From Chitinophagaceae bacterium (GTDB lineage Bacteria > Bacteroidota > Bacteroidia > Chitinophagales > Chitinophagaceae), in contig JAIEMK010000032.1 in the NCBI GenBank assembly GCA_019752295.1, forward strand, positions 1 through 64,000: 64,000 nucleotides of DNA, given 5' to 3'. Each line of letters begins with the position of its first letter. Position 1 is the first letter of the stretch. Below are positions 27,912 to 36,220 of the stretch, one piece after another. The notes below the pieces were generated by a model. The model did not search any database, was not told the origin of the DNA, and saw nothing but the letters and a program-made list of their open reading frames with translations. Both the position numbers and the translations under genes were made by a program.

Positions 27912-28853
27912 TTATTTAAATTGAATTTCGCCATACATGCCAATTTTCAAATACCCGTCATTCTTCACACTAATTTTTACAGCGTAAACCAAATTGGCTC
28001 TCTCATCTTTTGTTTGAATTGTTTTAGGAGTAAACTCTGCCTTATCTGATATCAGCGTAATGGTTCCGGGATATTCCTTATACTTATTTTCGCCAGCATC
28101 TGTAAAAACCTTAACCGTCTGACCCAATTTAATTTCTGATAATTGCGCACCACTGATATAGGCACGAAGCTCAAGATTAGTAAGATCGGCCACTTTATAA
28201 AGTGCTTTCCCTGCACTCGTTATTTCGCCTTCCATTGCATATTTTGTTAGCACTGTTCCGTTTACCGGGTTGATAATAACAGACCTTTGCTCTTTATCTT
28301 TTAGCTGTTCAATCTGTTTCTGAAGTGGTTTTTTTTCACTTAAAATACTTCTATTCTGGGTTGACACATTGTTTACCTGAACCTTGATTTGTTGTTCACT
28401 CACTGCAATTTGTTTTTTAACGGACTCAATTTGAAAGTTGATATCGTCAAGTTGTTTTGCAGTAGCTGCATCAGCTTTGATCAGGTTCTCGATTCTTTTT
28501 TTCTCGTGCAAAAGGTTTTCCAACTGTATTTCCTGCACAGCTATTTGTTCTTTCACCAACTTAATCTGAGGTTCTGCATTCTGCATTTTTTCAGACAAAG
28601 CTTTAACGGATGCTTCAATCTGTTGCTGCTGCAGGCTTACAGGAAATGCATCGATCATTGCAACAACAGAATCTTTTTTTAAAATCTCCCCTTCTTTGAT
28701 TTGGAACTGAAGTATTTTACCTCCCAACTCTGAAGATACAATCACTTCATCAGCCTCGAATATACCAGCAGCATCATGCTTTAACTGACTTGATCCACAA
28801 GATGCCAGAAAGCCGATGGTTATAAACGCCGTAGCGTAATTGCGTAAATTCAT
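27912..28853 (-). CDS. HlyD-family periplasmic adaptor lipoprotein
   Basis: A membrane-fusion protein linking the ABC permeases to TolC. The N-terminus has a lipobox (FLASC, Cys19), so it is probably an inner-membrane lipoprotein. The biotinyl-lipoyl half motifs flank a long coiled-coil hairpin (about 65-195), and the beta-barrel part follows (VKVFTDAGENKYKEYPGTI). It resembles YbhG/YhiI. It lies 10 bp after tolC in the efflux operon. The order tolC, hlyD, ATPases and permeases is what is expected for a type I like tripartite pump. Confidence 0.9.
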   Translation of the reverse strand: MNLRNYATAFITIGFLASCGSSQLKHDAAGIFEADEVIVSSELGGKILQFQIKEGEILKKDSVVAMIDAFPVSLQQQQIEASVKALSEKMQNAEPQIKLVKEQIAVQEIQLENLLHEKKRIENLIKADAATAKQLDDINFQIESVKKQIAVSEQQIKVQVNNVSTQNRSILSEKKPLQKQIEQLKDKEQRSVIINPVNGTVLTKYAMEGEITSAGKALYKVADLTNLELRAYISGAQLSEIKLGQTVKVFTDAGENKYKEYPGTITLISDKAEFTPKTIQTKDERANLVYAVKISVKNDGYLKIGMYGEIQFK

Positions 28854-28863
28854 AGATTCGTTT

Positions 28864-30156
28864 TTATTGATTTCCTTTAATATTCTGATAATTTATTTTC
28901 GCCTGCAACAGTTGTATCTGATGCAGTATAAAATTGCTTTTGGTTTGGTCTTCTGCGTTAACTTCTCTCAAATAGTCGTTCGAGTTAATCACTCCGTTTT
29001 GTAATTGCGCCTTCGAAGCTTCCGTAATATTTTCCCTCACACTAATAATCTGTTCATCGATTCTGACAATTTCTTTTAATTTTTTAATCTCAGTTTGCTG
29101 TTGACTCAATAGAGTTGAGGTATTAAACAGAAACAAATCCTTTTGTACATCATTGATCTTTTGATTTAAGCCAACAATCTGATGTTCTCTTTTATTAGTG
29201 TATAAATTACTGAGCGACCAATTTAATCGCAGGCCTCCAATTCCATACCATGCAAAATCATTTTGCAACATATTCAAGCCGGGTTTGCCATAACCGGCTT
29301 GCGCAAACAAACTTAGTTTGGGATTGGATTTTGCAGCAATTAATTGATTTTGTGTATGCCAGAAACTGTCCTGATATGCATACAATTTTATTTCCGGTCT
29401 TTGAATACTGTCATCGAGAATTTCCAAAACTACGGGCTGTTCCAATACTACCTGATCGCTTATTTTCTGATGAATAAATAATTCCAAAACTCTCAAAATG
29501 GAGCTTTTACTTGCTTTGATTTCAACTATTCTTTGTTCGGTTTGAAGCAATTGCGCTTGCAATACAAGAGAGGCAGATTTAAAAACAGTACCGTTCGCCA
29601 ATTGTGCGTTTACCGTATTCAAGCCAAGTTGCATATTTTCTTTCACCAATTTTGCTTGCATGTATTGAGCATCCATTAATAAAACACCGAGGTACAATTG
29701 ATTAATTCTGTCTTTTAATTTATAAAGTTCCACTTCCAGTTTCTGATCATCCATTAACGCCGACTTTTCCTGTATTTCTTTTTGATTTTTTACCATTCCT
29801 CCATCATAAATCAACTGGTTTAATTCTCCCCAGAATTTATACTGATCCTTACTTAATGCTATAATATGAAATCCGGGCAAGGGAATACTTACACTGGTAA
29901 CATCCGATTGATAACTCGCCTGCCCATTCAAACTAAACTGCGGCAAGTAAGCCGTATTCATATTTTCAAGAGTTAAAAAACTGGTCTTTTGCAATAATTC
30001 CTTTTGCTTAATCAGAGGGTAATTTTCTCTTGCCATTTGATAGGCTTTGTTCAGACTAAGTACCCGCATGGAATCTTGTCCGCTTATTTGCAGCGGGCGC
30101 ATTTGAAAGACAAAAAGGGCTATAAAGAATGTTAACCAACTAGTTAATTTATACAT
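28864..30156 (-). CDS. TolC-family outer-membrane efflux protein
   Basis: A signal peptide (about 1-27) and 430 residues in two TolC repeats with long amphipathic helices; features include ENYPLIKQKELLQK, GQASYQSDVTSVSIPLPG and the second repeat start near residue 255. It forms the outer-membrane channel for the ABC pump. It starts 8 bp after the tetR stop. Codons 4-9 contain a near-perfect copy of the tetR promoter palindrome, so the regulator may also bind inside this gene. Confidence 0.9.
   Translation of the reverse strand: MYKLTSWLTFFIALFVFQMRPLQISGQDSMRVLSLNKAYQMARENYPLIKQKELLQKTSFLTLENMNTAYLPQFSLNGQASYQSDVTSVSIPLPGFHIIALSKDQYKFWGELNQLIYDGGMVKNQKEIQEKSALMDDQKLEVELYKLKDRINQLYLGVLLMDAQYMQAKLVKENMQLGLNTVNAQLANGTVFKSASLVLQAQLLQTEQRIVEIKASKSSILRVLELFIHQKISDQVVLEQPVVLEILDDSIQRPEIKLYAYQDSFWHTQNQLIAAKSNPKLSLFAQAGYGKPGLNMLQNDFAWYGIGGLRLNWSLSNLYTNKREHQIVGLNQKINDVQKDLFLFNTSTLLSQQQTEIKKLKEIVRIDEQIISVRENITEASKAQLQNGVINSNDYLREVNAEDQTKSNFILHQIQLLQAKINYQNIKGNQ
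30132..30147. promoter_or_regulatory. Second TetR-type operator candidate, inside tolC
   Basis: TTAACCAACTAGTTAA differs from the perfect palindrome at 30788 by two bases and keeps the TTAACCAA and GTTAA arms. It lies within the first codons of tolC, just after the tetR stop. Binding here could block elongation or an internal promoter. Confidence 0.5.
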
Positions 30157-30164
30157 AAAAAAAA

Positions 30165-30782
30165 TTATTTTCTAATTGAATTAATAATAAACTCTGCCAC
30201 CAACACTTTTCGTTGGTCCATCAGGTTTTTGTATTGCGCTTCATTTGCTCCCGAAAGCATGCGAATCATTGGTTTAGCAATAAATGGAAAGACACACATC
30301 GAAAACATATTCATGAGCAGGTGCACTGGATTAATCGGTGCAATGCTCCCATCTTCCAAATTTTTCTGAACCTCTCTTATAAACTTTTGGATAAAAACAG
30401 GCTTCTGTAATTCAAAAAAATTAATAATCCCGATTTCAGGGTTCTTATTCACCTCATTCATTACAAATAAGGGCAGGTAAGGATTCTGAATCATCACATC
30501 AATATAATTCGAAACAATTGCTCTTATTTTTTCAAATAAATTAAGGTCCGAATCCATAATCATTTCAAAGCGCGGAAATAACTTTCCGGCTGTTTCTTTA
30601 AAAATTACTTCAAATAATTTTTCCTTACTTCTAAAATAGTAGTGCAGCATGGCTTTATTAATACCAGCCTTATCTGCAATATCCTGCATCCTGGCGCCAT
30701 CCATACCCCTCTCTAAAAAGACCTGTCGGGCGGCATCCAATATCCTTTCTTCAGTAGACCTATCTTTTCCTTTCTTAACCAT
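30165..30782 (-). CDS. TetR/AcrR family transcriptional repressor
   Basis: The N-terminal DNA-binding domain has ERILDAARQVFLERG, DIADKAGINKAMLHYYFRSKEKLFEVIF, a textbook TetR helix-turn-helix. The rest is a helical ligand domain. The ATG at 30782 is chosen because the promoter -7 box and a palindrome lie directly upstream; an in-frame ATG at 30821 would start upstream of the -7 box and is unlikely. It is the first gene of the efflux operon and should repress it until a drug or other ligand binds. Confidence 0.92.
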   Translation of the reverse strand: MVKKGKDRSTEERILDAARQVFLERGMDGARMQDIADKAGINKAMLHYYFRSKEKLFEVIFKETAGKLFPRFEMIMDSDLNLFEKIRAIVSNYIDVMIQNPYLPLFVMNEVNKNPEIGIINFFELQKPVFIQKFIREVQKNLEDGSIAPINPVHLLMNMFSMCVFPFIAKPMIRMLSGANEAQYKNLMDQRKVLVAEFIINSIRK

Positions 30783-30787
30783 ATTAT

Positions 30788-30834
30788 TTAACCAATTGGT
30801 TAACAAAACTAATAAAATCATTTAATCTACAAAA
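30788..30834 (-). promoter_or_regulatory. Efflux-operon promoter with overlapping TetR operator
   Basis: Reading leftward: -33 box TTTTG (30834-30830), an 18-bp spacer, -7 box TAGTTTTG (30811-30804), then at once the perfect 16-bp palindrome TTAACCAATTGGTTAA (30803-30788), ending 5 bp before the tetR ATG. This fits the Bacteroidota TTG/TAnnTTTG consensus at every fixed position. The transcription start would fall within the palindrome, an ideal arrangement for TetR autorepression. Confidence 0.8.
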
Positions 30835-30841
30835 TATTATT

Positions 30842-31561
30842 TTATTGAATGGGCTTAAAAACGGTAAAAAATATATCAGCCCTGTGTTTAAATCCCAGTC
30901 GCTCGTACATTTTTATGGCCCTCATATTATCGTTCCTGACATGCAAAAAAGCAGTTCTCCCGGATTGAAGAATCTGTTTTAAAATGATCGACATCAATAC
31001 TGCCGCATAGCTTTTTCCGAGAGCATTGGGGTGTGTACACACAGCGCTGATCTCGGTAAACTTTTCGAGATGCAATCGTTCACCTGCCATTGATACCAAC
31101 CGATTGTTTTCAAATACGCCATGATAATTTCCAAAATCAATGGTTCTTTGCAGGAATGGACCCGGTTTGGTTAACGCCGTGAGTTCGAGCATTTCCGGTA
31201 TATGTTCGTTAGATAGTTTTCTGATATCCAGTCCGTTTTTTTCTACAAAAAAAGGTTCTGTACAAATCATTTGGAATAACATGAGTTCAAAAATGATCTC
31301 CCAGGATTCGTTGAATTGAATGGGATGAGCAATCAGTGTGGAGAAGGATCTATCTTTGGGTAATCCATTTAATAGCTTCTGCATGGAAGCGCCGTTCCAT
31401 TCGGATACTGCAGCAAACGGAGAAATTTCGGGCGAAAAATATGCGACATCGGCATTGCCTTGATTTTTATTTTTCTCCAAGCTATTTAAGGCCGACCAAA
31501 TGGGGTTATCTAAAGGATGCAATTGTATTAGTAATGTTGAACCGTAAAGATAGGGACTCAT
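30842..31561 (-). CDS. GNAT family N-acetyltransferase
   Basis: The C-terminal GNAT domain has ISAVCTHPNALGKSYAAVLM (acetyl-CoA loop) and AFLHVRNDNMRAIKMYERLGFKHR, typical of the family; the N-terminal 110 residues are an extra domain like those of FR47-type proteins. The start is placed at 31561 (MSPYLYGS); an ATG at 31594 would run into the terminator hairpin of the hydrogenase operon. Substrate unknown. It lies downstream of hyaD but after a terminator, so it is probably separate. Confidence 0.82.
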   Translation of the reverse strand: MSPYLYGSTLLIQLHPLDNPIWSALNSLEKNKNQGNADVAYFSPEISPFAAVSEWNGASMQKLLNGLPKDRSFSTLIAHPIQFNESWEIIFELMLFQMICTEPFFVEKNGLDIRKLSNEHIPEMLELTALTKPGPFLQRTIDFGNYHGVFENNRLVSMAGERLHLEKFTEISAVCTHPNALGKSYAAVLMSIILKQILQSGRTAFLHVRNDNMRAIKMYERLGFKHRADIFFTVFKPIQ

Positions 31562-31576
31562 GCAAATTATTAGACA

Positions 31577-31615
31577 CAAAAAAGCTTCATCCAATTTGTA
31601 AAAAGATGAAGCTTT
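31577..31615 (-). terminator. Rho-independent terminator of the hya operon
   Basis: On the minus strand an 11-bp perfect stem (AAAGCTTCATC and GATGAAGCTTT, 31581-31591 with 31605-31615) with a 13-nt loop is followed by a T-run. It lies about 36 bp after the hyaD stop codon. Confidence 0.8.
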
Positions 31616-31651
31616 AAAGCGCTACTCGTTTAGAAAAAATCCTTCCCCGAT

Positions 31652-32152
31652 CTAAAACAATTGTAGTGCTTCCTCTAAACTAAGTTCGGGCTGCAGTTCT
31701 TTTGCGAGCTCTAATACTTTATCAATAAGGCCGGGCATAGCGTTTCTGACCGGCTCTGTGAGCTCGATGCCCTGTTGCTGAATAGATTCAATGCTCACAA
31801 CAAATAAAAATATCTCTGGCATTTTATCCATTAGCTGCAAGGCATTCACCATATCGCGCAAACCTATATCATGCGTACTCATCGCCCTAGGAAAGTCTTT
31901 CGCAAAACGGGGTTTAATTAGTCGAATGGTTCCGGATTCATGATCATCCAGTGTGGCATCAATTAAAATTACCTTTCTGTGTACCTCAAAAAATTCTAAT
32001 AAATGAAAACCTCCAGTTCCTCCATCAACGACATCCACCTTTTCGGCAATGGGCATTTTTTGCAGGGCCAAGGCCGTTTGAACGCCTATGCCCTCATCTC
32101 CCATTAAAAAATTACCGATACCAAGGATCAAAAGATCTGAATTGATTCTCAT
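31652..32152 (-). CDS. hyaD: Hydrogenase large-subunit maturation endopeptidase
   Basis: A HyaD/HybD-type protease that cuts the C-terminal tail of the NiFe large subunit after nickel insertion. LGIGNFLMGDEGIG (Glu at the nickel site), VILIDATLD (Asp) and MSTHDIGL (His) supply the three nickel ligands of the family. It is 166 residues, a normal length. It ends the hya operon, 2 bp after the cytochrome b gene, and is followed by a terminator. Its substrate should be the 17-residue tail of the large subunit encoded at 33-34.7 kb. Confidence 0.92.
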   Translation of the reverse strand: MRINSDLLILGIGNFLMGDEGIGVQTALALQKMPIAEKVDVVDGGTGGFHLLEFFEVHRKVILIDATLDDHESGTIRLIKPRFAKDFPRAMSTHDIGLRDMVNALQLMDKMPEIFLFVVSIESIQQQGIELTEPVRNAMPGLIDKVLELAKELQPELSLEEALQLF

Positions 32153-32154
32153 TT

Positions 32155-32883
32155 TTATTTGTTTGGTTCGTTTGGTGTATGATGTTCCTCGTTTTGAAAA
32201 ACTTCTTCTTCAATAAACTTCCAGCCACCACCCATGCTGCTTATTTCGCCACGGCCTTCTACATATTCGTGATAGAACACAAGGTACACATGCACCACTG
32301 CAAAAAGAATAAAAAACCACATCGACCAGTGGTGAATCTGGCGAGTTAAGATATCGCCTCCAAACATGGCAGGTACCCAAGAAAATAATTTTGGTAACCA
32401 CCAAGTACCCATCGATGCATACAAACCGAAGCCTGTTAAACACTGAACAAGGAATGCAAAAAAAGTAAGGAGATAGATAAATCCTGCCATTGCATTGTGT
32501 CCAATACTGATATGTTCTTTTCCGCGGAGCATTAGGATGTCGATTTTGAAAACAGTCCACATCTCTTTTAGAAATTTCTTAGACGTAGGTATAAATTGTT
32601 TCCAACTGGCATACTTATTTCCAACAAATCCCCAATACAAACGAAACAGAAAATTAAAGAAGAAGATATAAGATGCAATAAAATGTATTACTCGCACCCA
32701 ACCCATGGTATAGCGCATTGAAGCTTCTTCCTGACTCAACAAGGCAAGTGGGTTAGAAATATAAAATCCGGTGACGATCAGTGCAATGATGGCAAGCGCA
32801 TTTAACCAGTGATAGTAACGCACAGGCAGCTCCCAAACATACACGCGACGTAGACGGTGAACATGCAGGTATTTCGTTTTCAT
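32155..32883 (-). CDS. hyaC: Ni/Fe-hydrogenase b-type cytochrome subunit
   Basis: A four-helix membrane diheme cytochrome b that passes electrons from the hydrogenase small subunit to the quinone pool. VWELPVRYYHWLNALAIIALIVTGFYI, RVIHFIASYIFFFNFLFRLYWG and RQIHHWSMWFFILFAVVHVYLVFYHEYVEGRGEISSM give the expected heme-ligand histidines and the conserved C-terminal motif. The C-terminal cytoplasmic tail is acidic. It lies 98 bp after hyaB; that gap contains a strong hairpin. Its presence shows that this is a membrane-bound, respiratory uptake enzyme. Confidence 0.93.
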   Translation of the reverse strand: MKTKYLHVHRLRRVYVWELPVRYYHWLNALAIIALIVTGFYISNPLALLSQEEASMRYTMGWVRVIHFIASYIFFFNFLFRLYWGFVGNKYASWKQFIPTSKKFLKEMWTVFKIDILMLRGKEHISIGHNAMAGFIYLLTFFAFLVQCLTGFGLYASMGTWWLPKLFSWVPAMFGGDILTRQIHHWSMWFFILFAVVHVYLVFYHEYVEGRGEISSMGGGWKFIEEEVFQNEEHHTPNEPNK

Positions 32884-32915
32884 CCGTAAATATTTAATTT
32901 TTAAATGGTCGGATG

Positions 32916-32954
32916 GATCCCCGCATTGAATAGATTAGATTCAGTGCGCGGATC
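32916..32954 (-). other. Strong intercistronic hairpin between hyaB and hyaC
   Basis: GATCCCCGCATTGAAT (32916-32931) and ATTCAGTGCGCGGATC (32939-32954) pair at 14 of 16 positions around a 7-nt loop. No T-run follows on the transcribed strand, so it is more likely an mRNA processing or stability element, or an attenuator, than a simple terminator. Confidence 0.55.
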
Positions 32955-32981
32955 ACAATTTTATTTTATTTATCAAAACGG

Positions 32982-34706
32982 CTAATCGCCAACAACACTG
33001 ACTCTGCTGATTGTTTTTCCTTCTTCATCATACAAATGCACACTACAAGCCATGCATGGGTCAAAGCTGTGAATAGTTCTTAGTATCTCTAGTGGTTGTT
33101 GTTCATTTGCAACAGGTGTACCCACCAAAGAAGATTCATAGGCTGATAACTGACCCTTGCCATCTCTTGGTGAAGCATTCCATGTTGTTGGAACTACTAA
33201 TTGGTAATTCGAAATTTTTTGATCATCAATATTAATCCAGTGTGCAAGTGCTCCACGAGGTGCTTCTGCATGTCCAACACCAAATGAATGTTTGGCCCAT
33301 GTTGCAGGATCGAAATTGGTTGTATCAGCCATTTTCGTATCGCCTTTCTTAATATTGTCGATTAGTTTGTCAAAGAATTCCAAGCCCCATTGTGCAGCCA
33401 ACACACTTTCAAATCCGCGTGCAGCAGTTCTTCCAAGGGTTGAGAACAAAGCGGCTACCGGCACATTCAAATCCTTCAGTGCTTTGTCCACCACTTCTTT
33501 GAATTCGGGTTTACCACTTGCATAACCAACAAGTACGCGAGCTAACGGACCAACTTCCATCGCATGTCCCTTCCATCTTGGAGTTTTCAGATAACTATAT
33601 TTCTGTTTGGTATCCAGGTTTTGGAATGGAGGTTTAGGGCCAGAGTATTTTACAGTGGTTTCTCCTTTCCATGGATGCAGACCCACATCGTTTCCACCTT
33701 TATATTCGTACCATGAATTGGTGATCCATTCCTGAACCTCATCATCTTTTCTTAAATCAACCTCATGTACTTTGCTGATATCTTTGTTAAGGATAGCCCC
33801 TGCCGGGAATTTATATCCCTTCAGATCACGATAACCATTGGTAGGAAGATCTCCGTACACTAAATAGTTTCCGATGCCGCCTCCGATTCCACCCCAGTCT
33901 TTATAGAAAGAAGCGATTGCCATCAGATCAGGTATATATACTTGTTCAATAAATTCCTTACCCTGCTTCATCAACTGCTCAACCATGGCCAATCTTTCTG
34001 CATTAATACCACTCACGTCATCAATACCAATCGAACAAGCCATACCACCCACCAAATAATTAGGGTGTGGGTTTTTACCACCAAAGATGGCATGTACTTT
34101 TACAATTTCTTTCTGCCATTCCAAAGCTTCGAGATAGTGTGCCAATCCAATTAAATTAACTTCTGCAGGAAGTTTGTATGCCGGGTGGCCCCAATAGCCA
34201 TTTGCAAAAATTCCTAACTGACCACTAGCTACAAACTTTTTGATTCTGGTTTGTATATCGCTAAAATAGCCGGGCGAACTTTTTGGCCACTTAGAAATGC
34301 TTTGAGCCAACTCTGAAGTTTTTTTCGGATCTGCTTTTAAAGCATTCACCACATCAACCCAATCCATTGCATGCAAATGGTAAAAATGCACCACGTGGTC
34401 GTGCATATACAAGGCACAAAACATAATATTTCTTACCAATTCGGCATTGGCAGGAACACTAATGCCCAGTGCATCTTCAACACAACGAACTGAAGCCAGA
34501 GAATGCGTTGATGTACATACACCACATACTCTGCCAACAAATGCCCATGCGTCGCGTGGGTCGCGGCCTTTTAAAATTTCCTCCAGCAGGCGCACCATGG
34601 TACCACTACTAAAAGCATCTTTTATTTTGCCATTTTCTATATCTGCTTCTATACGTAGATGCCCTTCAATTCTGGTGATGGGGTCTACAACAATTCTCTT
34701 ACTCAT
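32982..34706 (-). CDS. hyaB: [NiFe]-hydrogenase large subunit, group 1 (O2-tolerant type)
   Basis: The catalytic subunit for H2 oxidation. The N-terminal NiFe motif RVCGVCTSTH has Cys61 and Cys64; the C-terminal motif DPCMACSVH has Cys551, Cys554 and His557. The last 17 residues after His557 would be removed by HyaD. All four cysteine ligands are present, so it should be active. The length, 574 residues, fits group 1. It is exported together with the small subunit. It follows hyaA by 24 bp. Confidence 0.95.
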   Translation of the reverse strand: MSKRIVVDPITRIEGHLRIEADIENGKIKDAFSSGTMVRLLEEILKGRDPRDAWAFVGRVCGVCTSTHSLASVRCVEDALGISVPANAELVRNIMFCALYMHDHVVHFYHLHAMDWVDVVNALKADPKKTSELAQSISKWPKSSPGYFSDIQTRIKKFVASGQLGIFANGYWGHPAYKLPAEVNLIGLAHYLEALEWQKEIVKVHAIFGGKNPHPNYLVGGMACSIGIDDVSGINAERLAMVEQLMKQGKEFIEQVYIPDLMAIASFYKDWGGIGGGIGNYLVYGDLPTNGYRDLKGYKFPAGAILNKDISKVHEVDLRKDDEVQEWITNSWYEYKGGNDVGLHPWKGETTVKYSGPKPPFQNLDTKQKYSYLKTPRWKGHAMEVGPLARVLVGYASGKPEFKEVVDKALKDLNVPVAALFSTLGRTAARGFESVLAAQWGLEFFDKLIDNIKKGDTKMADTTNFDPATWAKHSFGVGHAEAPRGALAHWINIDDQKISNYQLVVPTTWNASPRDGKGQLSAYESSLVGTPVANEQQPLEILRTIHSFDPCMACSVHLYDEEGKTISRVSVVGD

Positions 34707-34730
34707 AAAGTGAATTTGTATAATTGGGTG

Positions 34731-35861
34731 TTAAGATTTTAATTTTTCTTCGCCAAGTCTTCCCTCATCTTCTAAATCGACGATGAGTTTTTTCTTACGA
34801 ACATTTGTCATGATCGCATGACCAGCTAATGCAGCAGCAGTTACGCCAAGAGCAACTTTACCAACAGTATCGGCAGTAGATTCAATGCCAAATCCTGCAA
34901 ATGCAGAACCTCTTTCATACATTCTACCATTATCCCAGTAGTTTTCTTCGCTGCATCCAATACAAGGGTGTCCGGATTGAATTGGGTAACTTGTGCCATT
35001 GTTCCATTTCATTACACCACAAGCATTATAGGTAGATGGTCCTTTACATCCCACTTTATATAAACAATATCCTTTCCTCGCGTTCTCATCATCAAAGCTC
35101 TCCACATACAAACCGGCATCATAGAAAGGACGACGATAACAGGTATCGTGAACACGCTTACTATAGAATGCTTTTGGTCGGCCTAATTTATCCAGCTCAG
35201 GAATTCTTCCAAACATTACAAGGTGTACAATAACACCTGCCATTACTTCGCCGATTGGAGGACAGCCCGGTACTTTAATAACAGGTTTCCCTTTTATCAG
35301 TTTATGAATAGGTGTTGCTTTTGTAGGATTCGGTCTTGCAGATTGTACACAACCATTGCTCGCGCAACTACCCCATGCAATAATTGCCATTGCATTTTCT
35401 GCGGCTTCTTCCAGAATCTGCAAAGAGGTTTTGCCACCGATCATACAATACACGCCATCAGCACCCATTGGCACACTTCCTTCAACACATAAAATATATT
35501 CTCCCTTATATTTTTTCATCGTATTCTGCATAGCTTCTTCAGCCTGAAAGCCCGATGCAGCCATTAAAGTTTCTGTGTAGTCTAACGAGATCTTATCCAG
35601 TAAGATGTCGGCTACGATGGGATGGGAAGACCGGATAAAGCTCTCACTACAACAGGTACACTCCTGAAAGTGCAACCAGATGACCGGTACTCTTGGTTTT
35701 GTTTCCAGGGCCTTTGCCATCTGACCCATGGCGGTATGTTCTAGACCGATGAATGCAGTCATCATACTCACAAACTGCAGGAAATCGCGCCGGTTATAAC
35801 CTTTGCGCACCACCTCCTCATAATAAGTAGGCTGTTTTGTTGGAACAAGCTCGTTAGACAT
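34731..35861 (-). CDS. hyaA: [NiFe]-hydrogenase small subunit with Tat signal and six-Cys proximal cluster site
   Basis: The FeS electron-transfer subunit. A twin-arginine signal (YNRRDFLQF, Arg24-Arg25) precedes the mature part. ECTCCSES (Cys68, 70, 71), WGSCASNGC (Cys166, 171) and PGCPP (Cys200) give six cysteines around the proximal cluster, the supernumerary pattern of oxygen-tolerant group 1 enzymes such as E. coli Hyd-1. HPCIGCSEENYWD holds distal/medial cluster ligands, and a C-terminal helix (about 325-345) anchors it to the membrane. The start at 35861 places the Tat motif correctly; an ATG at 35921 is too far upstream. Confidence 0.95.
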   Translation of the reverse strand: MSNELVPTKQPTYYEEVVRKGYNRRDFLQFVSMMTAFIGLEHTAMGQMAKALETKPRVPVIWLHFQECTCCSESFIRSSHPIVADILLDKISLDYTETLMAASGFQAEEAMQNTMKKYKGEYILCVEGSVPMGADGVYCMIGGKTSLQILEEAAENAMAIIAWGSCASNGCVQSARPNPTKATPIHKLIKGKPVIKVPGCPPIGEVMAGVIVHLVMFGRIPELDKLGRPKAFYSKRVHDTCYRRPFYDAGLYVESFDDENARKGYCLYKVGCKGPSTYNACGVMKWNNGTSYPIQSGHPCIGCSEENYWDNGRMYERGSAFAGFGIESTADTVGKVALGVTAAALAGHAIMTNVRKKKLIVDLEDEGRLGEEKLKS

Positions 35862-35943
35862 ATGGTTTTGATTTAAATGGTAAAATGCTAACACAAAATA
35901 GTTTTCGTATCTCTTTAACAAAATGACAGCTATCAGTTGTTAG

Positions 35944-35959
35944 TATGATTAAAATCATA
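35944..35959. promoter_or_regulatory. FNR/CRP-like palindrome in the divergent hydrogenase promoter region
   Basis: TATGATTAAAATCATA is a near-perfect palindrome with TGAT-N4-ATCA half sites, as bound by the Crp/Fnr family. It sits between hyaA and the rightward hyp operon, 55 bp before the start codon at 36015, and could control both. Confidence 0.5.
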
Positions 35960-36014
35960 TTTCTCGGGAGATAGTTTTTCTATTTTGCAGTACAAACCAT
36001 ATAAACTCTTCCGT

Positions 36015-36206
36015 ATGAAAAAATTCACAGCGGCTTTGGCCATACTAGTACCGGTTTTAGCTTGGGCTCACCCAGGTCATGGAGAAACAGATGGATATAC
36101 CATCATCCACTATTTTACAGAGCCCCAACACGCCATCATTACGCTGGGAGTATTAGCTGCGGTATCGATTTATATTGTTCGTGAACGCAGAAAAAAGCGG
36201 TCTTAA
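36015..36206 (+). CDS. Small signal-peptide protein with HPGHG motif and one membrane helix (63 residues)
   Basis: A signal peptide (MKKFTAALAILVPVLAWA) is followed by HPGHGETDGY, then FTEPQHAIITLGVLAAVSIYIV, a membrane helix, and a basic tail. The mature N-terminus resembles the His-containing start of HupE/UreJ nickel permeases (AHPGHG), but the rest of that family is missing. It is the first gene of the hyp operon, 14 bp before hypA. A metal-binding or assembly role in hydrogenase maturation is possible but unproved. The start at 36015 is chosen for the signal peptide. Confidence 0.7.
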   Translation: MKKFTAALAILVPVLAWAHPGHGETDGYTIIHYFTEPQHAIITLGVLAAVSIYIVRERRKKRS

Positions 36207-36220
36207 TATACCTACTTCAG

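Noticed and set aside
30783..30821. Extended TetR N-terminus from the upstream ATG at 30821
   Set aside because: That ATG lies upstream of the -7 box, so a transcript from the promoter found could not include it.
35862..36014. TATTTTG words on both strands as -7 boxes for the hya and hyp operons
   Set aside because: They lack one base of the TAnnTTTG spacing and no paired -33 box is clear.
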